Assembly: GCA_013399875.1 (NCBI GenBank)
Contig: VXAZ01018984.1
Coordinates: 7,360,264-7,424,263, forward strand
Direction of reading: 5' to 3'
Length of the DNA: 64,000 nt
Source of the DNA: Gymnorhina tibicen
Lineage: Eukaryota; Chordata; Aves; Passeriformes; Artamidae
The position numbers and the translations under genes are program-made. The notes under the pieces were generated by a model. The model saw only the letters and a program-made list of their open reading frames with translations. It searched no databases and was not told the origin of the DNA. Position 1 is the first letter of the stretch. Each line of letters opens with the position of its first letter. Shown here piece by piece: positions 1-14,400 of the stretch.

Positions 1-3000
1 CCCTGCCCTGGGCATTAGTTCTTGGCTGCTGTCAGAGGTGGGATGCCGAGTTGCCACAATTTTACCTATTTCCTTCTGTGTTCTCTGTTTCATAAGCAGC
101 AGGCAGGAGACTTGGAAACTCTTTATGATCAAGCAAATGACAATGGAAGTTAAAAGGAAAAGGATAAGATTTTAACTCACTGAGGTACAAAATGAGAATA
201 GAATAGATTATACAAATTTATTTTCTTTTTTTCCCAAATGATACTGCAAGTGGTCCTTCAGAAGATACAGCAGTGATTTCTTAGGATTAGGCCTGCAGCA
301 GATGAAATAAAAAAAAAAATCAAAGTATCAGAAGCTTGAACACTGAAAGCTAGTTGAGGATGAGCAGTGTTAATGTTACTGGCTCTGTCAAAAAATAGCG
401 AATGGTAAAACTGCAACATAAATACCTTTGGTCAAAGGTTAATTCAATCTGAAAACAATATTGCATCTTTTTGTGTAATATCAGCTTTCCATTTGCATTG
501 TTACAAAGTTTTGCAGCCACCTGACTTTATCAACAGAGTGTTTCAGATATATCAATTAATTGAATGGGTCTCCCCATAAAATGGATCTGGCTACAGATGT
601 GAGCATAGAGAAGAAAACATATTCTTTTAAAATTTAAGTACCTGAAAAATAGGAAAATAATTATTTTTTAGCTCAAAGATAATTTTTGACTGAAAAGATT
701 TGTTTGGGAAAGTTATCAGAAGTGGAATTAGGTATGGAAGCTGGAACCTAAAAGTAACAGTCTGCTAGTGTTATAATATCTGTTATATATTGTTACATAT
801 ATATAGTTCGTTAGGTGTTCACACATTTTCATTTCTTATACTAAGTTTAGGCTAACAACAGCTGGTTTATGCACACACTGTAATTGCTTGATTAGAAAGG
901 CTTCTCCTTCTATCAGTTTTCATCAGTTTTTCTTTTCCCTTGAAGCTGATACAGTAGGTGCAGTATTCAAGATGTTATTCTAAGTAAAATTAAAAAAAAA
1001 AAAGAAATCATGCTATATACATCCCGTAAATAACTTGGTAGGCTTATTTCCCCTCAAAATTAGTAATAAGAAAAAGATTCAATGGTTGGAGTCTGAAAGG
1101 ACAGGTTTTGTAACATCCATTTTCTTTTATGTGTACACTTCACACCTACTGTTGCAAAACAGGCATTCTTCACTGTAAGTGTTATTTGTTGATGCTTAAA
1201 GGTTCAGTGAATAATTCATCCCCTTTACCCTTCTTGCTTTGCTGCACACCTATTGAGCTCCCAGAGCAGAGTTGTATCAATAAATTCTGACTTACAGCTC
1301 CAATTTCATGCCTGGCCTTTCCTAAGATGCATACAAGCAAAAATAAACAACTGAAAGAAAGAAAGAAAATACCTGTATAAATCGTTTTATGAGATCTCAT
1401 GCGCATGCAATAAGCCCATCCCACCCCTCCTAAATTGAAATGGATTGTTAAACTGAGTTTTCAGTCCTTTGATCAGGAAAACACTGTTGTGTTACAACTC
1501 TGTCCACCAGTGTGAAGGTGAGAGTTCAAAAATACAATGGAGTTGCAGAGCACTCTGGATGCAATCTTTAAAGGCCACGAGCACATCACTGTATATGTGC
1601 ATAAATAGAGGATATAATGTGGTGGGAAATGGGACCACTGAGTCCTGCATTTAGGAAACTTTGTGTCTGCATGCGTGCAGCTCATGGTGATTGCAGGTAG
1701 GTAGATGATCTGCCCGTGCTTCTAACTTTTCCATTGTGACAAAATAGGAACAAACTCACCCTACCCTAGCTTTAATTGTCAACAGTTTCTTCAACTTGAT
1801 CATTCACATATTCTTTAATTCACTAATTATGTGCTGAAGAGTCAGCAGGGAAAACAATGGTTTTTAACCTTCATTACAGAGGCATTGTCCATATTGGAAA
1901 AGTGAGGACTTTTTCAGTAAGCATAATGTGAAAAGTGATTCATTCCTTGGTGTAGTCAATATAATCATAGCCTGTCTCACAACCCTGAGAAGGCAGAGGT
2001 TTCTCCTCAGATGCCAGAAACGCTTGGGAACTGGAGTACCCCTGCAGTCAGTGGAATTTAGGGATCCATTATGACCACACATTTAGTTCTTCTAGAAAGG
2101 TGAATGATAGCATTAGCCACAATCATTTGAAACAAATCCAAATGGAAGGTTTTGTTGTCCTCAGCAAATAATAAAAGGTGTTTGTCATCATATTACTTTA
2201 CCTTGCCTTAGGTATGAGTGTTTATTAAGAGTTAATGCCTGCAATGATTAAATAAAATAGAAATGTACTCCTATGCTGGAAGAGATTATTTAAAAACTTA
2301 TTTCTTGAGAGCTTCCTTCCTATGCGTTTGTTTCAGTGGAGTAATCATCTGGACTCTTCTGAAAATGAAAATCTGTTGGCATTTAAATTAGAATTTCTGC
2401 TTTTGCTCAGTAACCAAGTTGTGAGACAAATATCTTAGAGCTGGAATTGTTCAGGGGAAAATGAGAATGTCCCTTTCAAAAATGCTGATTGTCTCTGGAA
2501 AAAAATGGTAACAATAATTGAAGAGAAAATACGATAAAGTACTCAAATATAACTTAAAGTCATATTTTTCTCTGTTCTGAAGCAAAGGGATTTGACTCTC
2601 CTAAAGAAACAAAACCTCTGGCTGCAGATGAGCTGTCCATAATGTCTGCAGATTTGTGAGAAGTTCTGTTTTTTCTGAGTACCACTAGAAGACCTTGGCT
2701 GCTAAATTATTTGCTAGACCTCAAGGCATATTTAAACATAATTTTGTTTCTCCTCTTCCGCATTAAAAAAATATTGTTGGCAAAAGTTGCTCGGAAAAAT
2801 CTTTTCCGAAGAACAGTTATAATTTAAACACTAGCAGTGCAGTGTCTCCCAGTATGCCCTAAGGGACAAGTCTTTAGGAGTTTCCTAAATGGAAAGACCT
2901 CACGCAGGGTAAGATAAAGTGAGAAGCTCATTTATTTAGTGTATTTTTTCACAAAGTTTAGATGTGCTCATTTGGGAGTTAATATTTCTGAAAATGATGG

Positions 3001-6000
3001 AATGCTTTTGTTTGCCAGTTTCAGTGAGATCTTCATTTGACAGCAGTGCCTCTACTGTGTTTTACAATGGATAATTGAATTGTTATTTAGGTTTTTTAAA
3101 AATCAGGGTTACATGAAAAATAGCTGGTTCTATGAGGTATCACATAAACACTTTAAAAAGTTTTAATTGTTGCTCAGATACTTCAGGCTAAAAACGAGAA
3201 CAGCTGTACTCTCATCTTGTATTTTTTTTCCCCAGACTCTTAGTATCATTGTCTAAATATTATCTATTATTAAACTTGCTTGCTGCTTGTCTTAGTAATG
3301 TACTCACTTGTGGATGGCAATACTGAGATATTAGTCCTCTACAGCTCTCCAAAGGGGAAAAAATATTCCAGATAATGTTCCAAAAATTTTTTAAGTCCTC
3401 TCATTTTCTGGATATACCTAGCACATACTGTCAGGTCAGCATATTAGTATTCTTTTTTTTTCAAAGAGTATTTTAGTGAAAAGTGCCTATACATGACTCA
3501 CATTACCTAATTATATTCTGCTGTTCATATCTCATCAAGCATGCAAGTTGTTGGGACAGCAGTTCCAAGTTATAGCAGATGGAAGTCACTATTTTTATAA
3601 CTATAAATAGTTAATTTACTGTCATTCTTTATTCCTCCAGAGGTAGTGAAAAAAAAAGGAAGTCAGTTGATAGAGTAATAAAAAGACATTTGCAAGGTTT
3701 TTACACCAGTTTTTACTACTGGCTTTGTGTGATTGATCTTTTTAGATGTTCTTTTTTTTTTGTTTCATGACAGCAGTGGAAGCATAATGCAATTTCTGTT
3801 ATAAGAGTTGTTTAAAATTATTATCCTCCAAATAGTACTTGTGGTTGTGTACTAGGGACAAGGAAATGAAGCCATTCGTATCCAGCAAGAAAGTGAAGTA
3901 TTTAATTAATTCATTGCCCAGTTATATGTGTAATCACATAAGGAGATTGGTCAGTGATCATCCACCCCTTAGGAACATTGGCTAAGGTCTTACAGCACCC
4001 ATTTCAATAACATTTCAGCAGTGTATCATAAACAGACCTTAGACAAGCACCAGGTGTCCAGATAGTTATACAAAAACATCTTATTGTTTTCATAGCTTGT
4101 GTGAGAAAGGAAAGATTCACACAGAATATTGCAAGAAGCTGGAAAACCTTTCTAACAGCACTTTCTGTATCCACAAGTGCTATCTTTTTGGAGAATGACC
4201 CTATCACAATGATCACCTGGCCTCTCTCAGACTGTGTCGTATTACTGACCTAAGGGCCCATCCTGCGTGTGGGTCAGTGGGAAACACGTGCCTGCAGTGA
4301 AAAATGCAAACACATGGATGTGGCAACAGTCAAAAGAGATTCACTGCAATGAGTGCATGAATTCCATTTGTGTTCGTGTCTTTAACCTTCTCTGAGTTTT
4401 TTTCTCTCCAAAGCTTTGTGTACATGTCTTAAGTGTAACTTTCAGCAGAGCCATACTCCTGCTGACTGCGAAACACTGCGGTGGGGAGACGTGGCATCCC
4501 TGCAGCAGTGAGCACACACCCACAATTTACCAAATGTGTTGTTGCATCCTCTGCACTGTCATCCAAAGAGCACACACAGGTGTAGTAGCCAGGAAGCCTG
4601 TGGCGTGATCACTGTTGAAAGCAAGAATTGCTTTTTGTATATTTTCATTTGTTTTTTGTATGCAAGTGAACCTTGATTTTATTTTCTCCCTAATTTAAGA
4701 ATCCAAAATAGTTTCTCAGCTATAGGAGGAAGGCAGTGACCAGTAAATACTGGATTTTTTTTTTTTTAGAAATAGAAGTATTGCAATTACTTTTCTTTAT
4801 CGCAGGTTTTCAGAATTTGTTGGTTCTCTTAGTTACAGGAGGGGATGTCTCTAGCCTGAACAAGTGGTCATTCAGATACTCTGCTTTGCTTTCATAATTT
4901 TCATGCAAAGATAGTTGGAAGGATTGTATTTAGACTCAATCAAAGAGTTCAAGTTTTGGTCCTCATTTCCTGCTTTGGGATGCAGGATATCTGGTACCTG
5001 CTCCTGCTGGGCCAGGTTCTTATACTTTTCATCACATGATGTGAAGGATTTCACTCCTGACATCAGTCAGGTGAACAGATTTGATCCTTGGTGTGTGTAT
5101 CAGTTTCCTGATAGCATCTGTCTGTAACAAGCTGGGATTTGCACACCCCTACAGATTTTTCTGTATCTTTCCTTCTAAAAGGACTTGTTTAATATAAAGC
5201 AAGGCACAAATAAATGGTCTAATGGCAGAGTCCTACTTGACTCCTGTACTCTGAGCAAAAGATTTCTCATTAATTTACCAGACTCATATTCTCCATCCCA
5301 CTCACAAGCTGCTCGCTTGTTGCACTAAGTCATTGGATAAGTCCAAAATTTATTGCATCTGTTTTCCTATGTAAACTGTGCAAGTCTAAAGACAATCTCC
5401 TGAGTTAAAAAAATTCTGATGGGTACTCACAAATTTGCTGATGACTCAGTAAGAGGTGCTTTGCTGTCGCTGCTGATGCCTTTACATAACTAAGTAAAAT
5501 CTGTGGCCGACTATTGCAGCAATAGAAGTTGCAATGAAGAAAAACTCTTGTGATATGTTGAACTCTGCATGTAAGAGAACCTAAGCATATAAAATCAGAA
5601 AAGGGTTTTTTTCCTTGTCTTCTCACAGCTACCAATTTTAATTTCAGTGATGAAAGCACTTGTGATATTTAGCTTCTTGGGTTAACAATGAACAGAGTAA
5701 TTTAAGCTGCACTGAAGGGCAGATTTTAAAGGTTAACATCTTCTGCATGCGGTTTTGATGAAAGCTTTGATGAAGATACAGTATTCAAAGAAATGAATGT
5801 TTATTAATTAGGAAGATTCATTGGCAGATGTAATGGGATTAAAAAAAAAAAGTCAGGGAGAATTTTTTTCTTGCTTTTTCTTATCTGTTGCAATTTGTTC
5901 TGAATCTGATGAATAATTGAGGTCAGATTTCCAAATTTCAGCATTGACCTAAATCAGCTCCTACTGAAATCACTGAATTCTAACCATGTTTTAAGATAAA

Positions 6001-8183
6001 GGTGGCTCTTCTCAATCTTGTATGTATAGTTTGGAGTGGAGGTGGGGGGTGTGTCAAGGAATGAACTGAGTGATCTTCATTAGTTTTTTTAGTTCCTCAT
6101 GTTCATTTAAACCATTGAAAAAAATTCAGAATACAATTTTAAAGAGACAAAAGACAAATTCCAGTTAGAAACAAGGGTGCATTCTTAGCAGCATTTTAGG
6201 ATAAATCCTCCCATGTTAAGAGCTTTAAAGCAGTAAGAGTTGATTGTTTGCGACTGTATTAATTGTCAGAAATCATCACTTACGATGGAAACATTTCACT
6301 TACAATTAAAAATACAGATAATACTGTAAAAGTAAGTGTTGGAGATATGAAAGCCCACTTACCTAAGAGGCAAATATTCACATTTCACTGTCTGCCCTCC
6401 AAGTTGCACAGTATGACCTAATTTCCTTATAGAAAAATTATATGCATTTGGAATAATTAATATTCCCTGTTGAGATCTCTGCTAAGGTAGTGTACTAGAA
6501 GAAACAAAATTATTTATTTCCCCCCTCATGCCTAGCCTGCTCTCTAACTGCAAATTGCAGTTGACTCAACTTTTGTTTTTCCAAGTGATAGTGATCTACA
6601 CTGCTATCAACTCTTAAGGGAAATTCATTGTAACGGGTCACTGAAGTGCGCTAGATAAAATCTTTTATGTCTTCTGACACTTACTGTTCCGGTTTTCTGC
6701 CAGGGTTTCTGAAGGATGCCGTGGAAGTTTGGAATAGTTGCTCTTCATTTCTTTGAGATGAGGATGTGTTGATCACCAGGCTGCTTTGAACATCTAGCCT
6801 TTAGAAAGGATTTACAGAAGCAATTAAGTGACCTGGAAGCAGTACTTGTCTTACAATTCATGGACAACAGAATACAAGTGAAGGGGAAAAATATGGGAAA
6901 AAAAAAGATAAGCTTTTAGACATGTGAGTGACTTTGAAAATTCCCCTTCATTTAGGATCAAAGATTAGACTGATCTGATAGTTCTGCTTCTGGGTTTCTT
7001 CTCCTGTCTTTGAGTTGCTTTGGACTGTTCAAGCAAATCCTGGGGATTTCTACTGCTCCTTGTTCTTTATGAATGTACACTAGTTAAGATGGAAGGGAAT
7101 AAGTAATTTTTCATGAAGTTTAATATTTTGAATTATATCTTTATTTACAGTGCATATTATCTTTCTTGAAAATAATCCTAATAAATTCAGTAGAAATCAA
7201 CCTGAAAAATAGTCTGCTGTAACTCCACTAAGAACTTCTGATTTGAGTCTTACACAGGACTATAGCAGCTTTACACATTGTAGAAGCATTCAAGAGCTGT
7301 TCAACCCGAGGTGTCAGATTAAGAAATGGCATTTGATTGCCTAGTTCTCCACAGTTCTCGAGATTAGGCGGTAAGGATCCAAGCTTGCACACACAATATT
7401 TATTTTTCTTTCTGTTTTATATTGAAGATCGATGTCTGCCTTTCTTTTATTTCAGGTTATGTGTGATGCTTTGACATAGTGATTTCCCATCGTGTGTGCA
7501 CCAAGCCTGGCTGTCTCCTCTTGGGTTGAGCAGGCTTTTTCATTCATATGCCACATTTGCTGAGCTCTCAAGTTCATGAGTTGTTTTTGAAACATGGAAG
7601 TAGGTGAAAATACAGCAGCAGTCAGTACTCAAAAGAGAAGATGTTTGGGTGTTGGGTGTATTTATGCATTTTACTGGAGCATCTCTAGTTCAAGCTTTGT
7701 GAATGTGAAGCTGCAGCTGGAGTGTTGAACTGCAAGTCTAAACATGGCTGGGCAGAAAATATCTCCATATTCATGATACAGCAGAACACTGTGCCACCTC
7801 ATTAAAAAAATTAAGCCAAAAACTGAAAGCACATAATGTTTACAGAAGAAACCACTTTATTTCAGTCTTCTAAGAAAAACTCGAAGGAAATAGTTTTCTT
7901 TTAAAAAAGATAAGCCTAAGTTTTCCTGTAAAAAAAGCTTCCAAAATATTCGTCTTCATTTTTATGTCTCCGTTCCCATTGACAGCGCCTTAAGATACTC
8001 ACTTAATTTTGTCTTTTTTCCCCTTCTTTAAAGGCAGAGTAATGAGATTTAGTTGCATCAAAGTATTGCAAAGAATCAGAAAACAGCTGAAAGGAAGGAT
8101 CTTAAAAAGTATTAAATAGTATAACTTGGTTTTAAATGTCTTCATGAAGTGAAAAGCTCAAGTTTCAAAATGACAAATTAATT
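1..8183. other. AT-rich non-coding DNA, no gene seen
   Basis: No recognisable gene, RNA or transposon in this block. Open frames are short, overlap on both strands and resemble no known protein. Homopolymer A and T runs of about 8-12 bases are scattered through it, for example near 310, 990, 3220, 3460 and 4755. A modestly GC-richer patch lies at about 4250-4520 and shows no family signature. The block could be intergenic or intronic; the sequence does not decide. Confidence 0.6.
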
Positions 8184-8232
8184 GGGTTTTTGTTTGGGTT
8201 TTTGGTTTGGTTTGGTTTGTTGTTTTTTTTTT
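8184..8232. repeat. TTTGG-type simple repeat running into poly-T
   Basis: Short, imperfect G/T-rich array of TTTGG and GGTTTTT units that ends in a run of about ten T. Ordinary low-complexity sequence by appearance. On the minus strand it reads as an AACCA-like purine/C array. Confidence 0.8.
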
Positions 8233-11190
8233 CTGAAGGCATAGGCTCAGTTAAGGCATGTACCAAAGAAAGTAGTATGGGAATGGAATGGAAATAAAGA
8301 AAATAATTAAAATAGTAAGGCACATGAGCAGAATGAATGCATAGAGGGCAAAATTAATGAATGCCTTCCAGTGGCACAGCCTGAAACTGTGTCATGGCAT
8401 TGGGCTGTATTAATGTAAATGGTATGACAGCATGATTCTAGCAGTTGTAGTTCTGCTAATTGTTTGTGTTCATGGCTTAATGATGCTTGAAAGAAATGGT
8501 GCATTTCTCAGTAAAATATATCTCACTGACACTTAAGCCAGCATTATGTTCAGCACTGAACCGAGTGACTGTGAGCTGTGTGTAGCTTCTTTGCAAGTGT
8601 TTGAAGCAGTGCTAACCTTTGAGATTCCCTGAGGGAAGGAGAGTGTTACTCTCTTGATTTAAAATGTATTACAACTGTTCACATGCTAAGCAACATATGC
8701 ATTAGAGAGACTGCTGTAGGCTTCCAGGAAAGTTTGCATCTCTTCCATGATAATATTTCCAAGTGCCTTTCTGAGCATACCTGTGCATTCTGTCCTTCTT
8801 GCAGAACTTCTTGTTCTCATCTGACTGGGCTTAGCTTAATAGGAAGAAGAAAGCTTTTAAGATGAAATTTGCTACTGTGGATAAGGAGTTCTATTTCAAA
8901 TGTCCTTTTAAAAAAAGAATATAAACATCCAACAGCAGCACACACATAATTACCTTACATAGGAACACAGGACAGAAAAATTGGTGTATCTGTAATTGAA
9001 TGTAGTGCCATGGAAAAGGCTGGTGATACCCACAAAGTCCCAGCCCACACACAGGACAGGTGCAGCTGTCTCTGGCAGTCTCAAAACCTGTTGTAAAAGA
9101 CTCAAGGCAGAACATTTAACATGCCGCTCGGTGAGAGGACAATAATGCTGCTGATGTCCTGATGTCCTAAGTCTCTGCAACATCGGTGTCAGCATTAAAT
9201 AAATCTCCCTTATATAAGCCTAGAGTACATACCAAAGCCCCAGTGACCTAATGGGAGCAAAGGAGTCCCTGCTGTGCCCAAAACTGGCCATTGGTTTGCA
9301 CAAGTGTGAGAGCTGATACACACCAAGTACCACAGAGATGTTGGTACCACTAACTCATGCTTGTTTACCTTGCTTTACATCCTATTTGCAGTTGTAGCAG
9401 TTGCACAGTTGCAGCACTATCAGCACATACAGTACAACAGAAGTTATCTCCCTGATTTTCCAACAGCAAGATGCTGTGTGCAGGCCAAGAGATGAAGAGC
9501 ACTTTTTTCCTTTTGTTTGTTTCTGTGGATATTTTTTTGGTAGATTTTTAAGTTGGAGGCGGTGTTTATTATGGGTGTGCACTGACAGACTTTGAAATCT
9601 TTTCCCACTTAATACCCATGAAAAGGGAACCAAGGACCAGCTTTTTAAGATTTAAATTCTCACTGAGTCACGTGGAAGGATTTCAGGATGGGGATTGTTG
9701 CTGATACTGGCTCACCTTGTCTTGCGTAGAACTTTTAGCTGTATGTGTGGTTTTGACAGTCATTTTGAAGGGTGAGAAATGGCTCCATATTTGCATTTTT
9801 AACATTCATTATGGAGAAGCTAGAAGCCTGTGGTTTTCAATTGCCTTTCTAACAGTGGTCAGATGATGAAGACAATCTGTTTAACAAACTGGCATATAAG
9901 ATAGCTCTCTCCGTATGTCACACATTTGCCATTCCATCTGCTGGGTAATAAAGCCAGAAAAAACCCAGCCTGACCAGCCCCTTAGGTGATCTTCTTATTG
10001 TCTTCCACAGAACACCAGAAAAAGTGACAAAATCATTTCAACTTTAAGATATTTTATTTCATTTAGTGCTTCCTGTTGTTCTTGATACTCAATAATGTAG
10101 TAAATGAAGTATTTAAAGTAATTAATTTTAAGTACTCTTGGTCCTTAAAGAAGAAAATATGGGGGGGGTTATGAGAATATGATGCCCCTCATCAATGATT
10201 TATGATAGGAGCGGTAGGTTAGTGCTTTCTATTTTTTTAGGTCAATTGATGTTAGCGAAGAAGAGTCAGACTCACAATATAGGAAGAGGATGACCATGTT
10301 AGGTCATAGCATAAGCAGTAACAGGGCCAGACAAATGGAAAGTTGTCTGTGTGGTTGAACAAAATGCAGAAAAATACAAAGAGAAATTAAGCAAAACACC
10401 AGTTTGCCAAACAACATTTTTAATATGCACTTTGCACGTAATGGAAAATGGAAAACTTTCTCAAGAATTGATTGGGATGTATTTTTCTACTTAAACAAAA
10501 AGAAAACCTAGTTGATAAGCTGCTGTAACACTGGCATTTAATGCTGGGGTGTTCAGAACTTCTTTGATATATGGTTCAGTTGTTCTTTTACAGTCTTCCA
10601 CTAAATGTAGAATTGTTGATTGCTAAATGATATTAAGGATTCCTGACAACAGTCAAAATTGGGTTCATTGTACTGTTTATGGTGAATTTGATCATCTTTG
10701 TATGCAGCGTTCATCTCACAGTTATTGAAGAAAAAAACTTGTAAAAACTTAGTGGTAACTAGGACTTCTAGTAAAGATGCCTTCTACCCCTCATAACAGG
10801 TAAAAAGATCTCAACCGTGTTTTAGCTATAGTGCAGCTACAAAGCTGGACAAGCACAGCAATAAAGTGAAAGTTCAGATTACAGCATGATTAGGAAGTAA
10901 ATACTTTCAGAATGCACCGTGGAAAATTGAGCTTAAAGGAAAAGTGTTACAGTTAGGCAGAAGTCTGCCAGAAAATCCCTTCAATTTTTGAGAATTATTT
11001 GGGAAGTTAGAGGAGATAGTAGCAGAAGTTGATTTATTAGATGTTTGACTATAAGATGTTCTCAAGTCAAAGATGTGATCACTAGCTGCAAAATCATTAC
11101 TTACATCCTTAATGGAGTTGATCTTCTCTAACATTTTGGTTTTATGATGCTGTTAGAAGGGTGTGTACAAGCACAACACAGATTTGCTTT
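8233..11190. other. AT-rich non-coding DNA with one TATA-like site
   Basis: No gene recognised. The GC-richer part at about 9000-9350 has a minus-strand TATATAAG-like motif near 9210-9218, with GC-richer sequence downstream of it on that strand. This could be a chance TATA box, an old LTR or a cryptic promoter, and there is no coding evidence beside it. The rest is AT-rich with a few homopolymer runs, including a G run near 10161. Confidence 0.5.
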
Positions 11191-11215
11191 GAACTTCCTC
11201 ACTTAGCTCTTACAG

Positions 11216-11377
11216 AAGTCGTCAAGTTGTGAGCGCAAAATTGTGCATCGTTGCAGTCCATCTGACGTGGCCAAAGCTCTTATCTCAAGTGCTAAGCAGG
11301 AGGGTACTGGGAAGTCCTTGGTGGATGCATTGTCCTTTGGAGGGACATCTGTGTGTGGCATTGCTACCATGCCCTGA
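11216..11377 (+). other. Candidate terminal coding exon, family unknown
   Basis: A pyrimidine-rich tract with a strong acceptor-like end (CTCTTACAG, ending at 11215) is followed by an open frame of 53 codons closed by TGA at 11375-11377. The local base composition is clearly less AT-rich than the flanks. The predicted peptide has a mixed, protein-like composition with the stretch SDVAKALISSAKQEG, but I recognise no family. No partner exon or donor was found upstream. Other frames here, including one of 88 codons on the minus strand at 11203-11469, are also open, so an open frame alone is weak evidence. It could equally be an unrecognised old repeat. Confidence 0.2.
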
Positions 11378-11480
11378 TCTAATGTCAGAAATCCAAGTGC
11401 ATGCTGGAGATGTTCACTTTTCTGCTTGGTGAAGCTCCTCTTTCTGCAGACACAGAGTGGGACAACCATTCATTCTCAGT

Positions 11481-14400
11481 TCACAGCTCCATAAAAAGAT
11501 GCTGTTTCTCTAGCCCAACTTTTTTTTTTTTTAATACGAGAATAGATACATTAATTCTTGAGCCAAAATTTATCCTTTGACAGGCACAGTTGTGCAGCAT
11601 ATGTTAGCCACTCAAATCTCAATGCCATGAAGACCACATAAAAGCTTCAAGAAAAAAAAGGCACTGCCGGAAAATGAAGTATTGCAATTTCCTTCTGTTG
11701 AAGCAAAGGAACTTCCCATGGCTACATCCCTGCACTGATACCCGGGAACTGAACTTCAGTTTCTGTGCTGTTTCCAGTTTTTATCAGTGCTTGCAGAAAT
11801 CTTCAAGTGGTAAGAGCTTCTCTTCTGTCCCTGACTAAAGTCCTTGAAACCTAACTCTTAAGAAGCACTGTAGAGAATAGAGGGATGGCTTCTATTTTTT
11901 GCAGAAGAGCAGGTGTTGCTGAAACAGAGTGTAAATATGGATGGATACTGCTGTGATGAGAGCATTATAAAAGTACGTATAACACAATCAAGGGCTACTC
12001 CTGCAGGGAAGACTGGAATATGTTGTTTAAAACCTGGGAAAAAGGAGAGAGAGTTCAGCTTCTGATTACTTTTTTTTTTTTTTTTAACTCAGCATAAAAC
12101 TACGTGGCAGGCTGTTCTAGCAGTGATTATTATCTATTGATTGTATTATACAAAGTATTATATTATGTTATCAGTGATTATATTATCTTGAGTATTACCC
12201 CAGAGGAGAGAATTTTCATTCCCTCCCTGCAGATCCCTAAGTGACTGAACTCTTTTAAAGGAGCATACCTTAGCACTTTCATAGTCTTCATTAAAAATAA
12301 ATAAATAGCAGATTTTTTGAAGATCATTTTAAGGTTTTGGGAGTAAGAAACTGTGAACTGGAGAGTCCACTGTGTATCACAATTCAAGTTCCATTTAAGC
12401 TGTTTGTAGAAACAAGTTTGATAAATAATATTTTAATTTGAGATTGAAGTTTGTATGGGAGAGATTGGTGGTTTAAATACTTGAAAGTTAAATACTACGT
12501 TATTCACTCCTTTACAAAATAGAGATTGCATTTTTTACCTTTGCTGTATTTTTTCTTACTCTCAAAGTTGACTTAAAATCTATTATTTCTATATATGTTT
12601 TTGTGTGCATAATTGTTGTTTTGTCCAATACATCTCTGTAGTGATCTGTCTTTTTATGTTGTAAAAGCATGTCCTTGCAGTTACTTCAGAAATTGTTCCA
12701 ATGCCTTCTCGGTTGCCTTTGTAGCCTAATGTGAACTCTTTTCTCCTCCTCTGGGAGAAAACCTGGATTGATTTTTTTCCTTGACTGAAGAATTTGAAAT
12801 CCCAGTTTCCACCTCCCATCCTAGACATAGAGTTATCATATATTAAGAGGTGACTTAATTTCAGGCTTTCCTGTTGATTCTTTTCTGTGTTTTGTTTCAA
12901 ACATGTATGGGCTTTTTTGTAATGGAGGAATTAAAAACAGGGTATATAGGTGGCTGAAGATGTGGGAAAGTAATGCCTGTATTTTAATCCCTATTTCAGT
13001 ACATTTTCAAGCTTTTCCTAAAGAAATACCAACAGGAAAAATTATGGGATTATCTCACAATGTTGTGTAGCCCTGTGGTTATAACCCTTGCTCAGATATG
13101 GGACTTCACATTCATTCTTTTTAATATAAAGATTCAAATCTGTTTTGTCTTGAGCTGGAGATATTTGATGCTCTCCATCACTCTTCGAGCGAATACTTTG
13201 TGCTGAACAAAAGGAAGTGTCTGATAGTTACCTTCTCCTAAAGGGACTGGTAGGGTTGTTTTATTTGGCTTTAAATTTAAACCACTTTTTTCCCTTTCTG
13301 CAGTGTTGAAGGATGATATTGTCTCTGATAGGGACCCTCACGACTGCAGTTTCTCAGATAAAGGCTACCATAAAAATAAATACTTTATAGAGTGTTCAAA
13401 ATTTTCTGTGCTATGTATGTCTCTTTTCACCAGTGTATGGCTGAATTTGTTGTGTGTTTTGAAATTCTGATGGAGAATGGGAGAAGTTAAGAGTTCCTAA
13501 CATAAGTTTAATTAGGTAGAAAAAGTGAAATCAAAGTGAAGGGTGACAAGGTTTTGACAGATTCTGTGGTACATTCTGTGGTAATAAATATTTGAAGCAT
13601 TTCCTCTCAGAAGTTCTTTAGGTTATTAGAGAATGTTTCATTTTCTGAAACCTTTGTATTTCTTTTGCTTATTACAGTTATTTGATATTTGTGCAGCATT
13701 TTTTCATAGCTAGTGCAAAACAAATTATTCCATTATGTTGGATCTTCTACTTTCTGGAAGAAAGGCAGCTTGGCTTTGTGCATTGATCCATCCATCCATA
13801 ATGTACTTGTGTACATTTGTAGTGCTCTACTGCAAGTTCAAATGCCTAAAGCTGCATACAGGAATAAATTATATGTAATATAATGCGTTCTCTAATATAA
13901 TATAATATATGCATAAGCACCTTTTATGCCAGAAAATGTATTTTTAGCTATTGCAGGGATTCTTTTGTCATTTCCATCTCTTCACTAGTGGCACAAAATT
14001 GATCCTAGCATTTATGCAAATATCATATTCAGTACTTTCTCTGCGATCGTAACTTGTGACCTTAGGCTTTAATCTTCATATGCAGTCCTCGCATACTTAG
14101 TGTTCACATTATTCATGTCTGCCGTCATTGCAAAGTCATCCAAATTGTATTTATGGAATTTATATGTGCCATGGTGTACTGACAGTTTTATTGAGGAAAT
14201 TAATCAGAGCATCTAGAGATAAGTTTGTTACTTGCCACTTTCTTCTCATCTCTCTGCCCCATTATAATTAATCAGCTTTTTTTTTTCTTTTTTTATAGCA
14301 GGCTGACATAATTTTAATGATGTTTCTTCTGTGCAAGCTTTAATTATATTTTATAATCTATGTTACATTATACTTTCTCCTTCCTTGTGCTAACAGGGTG

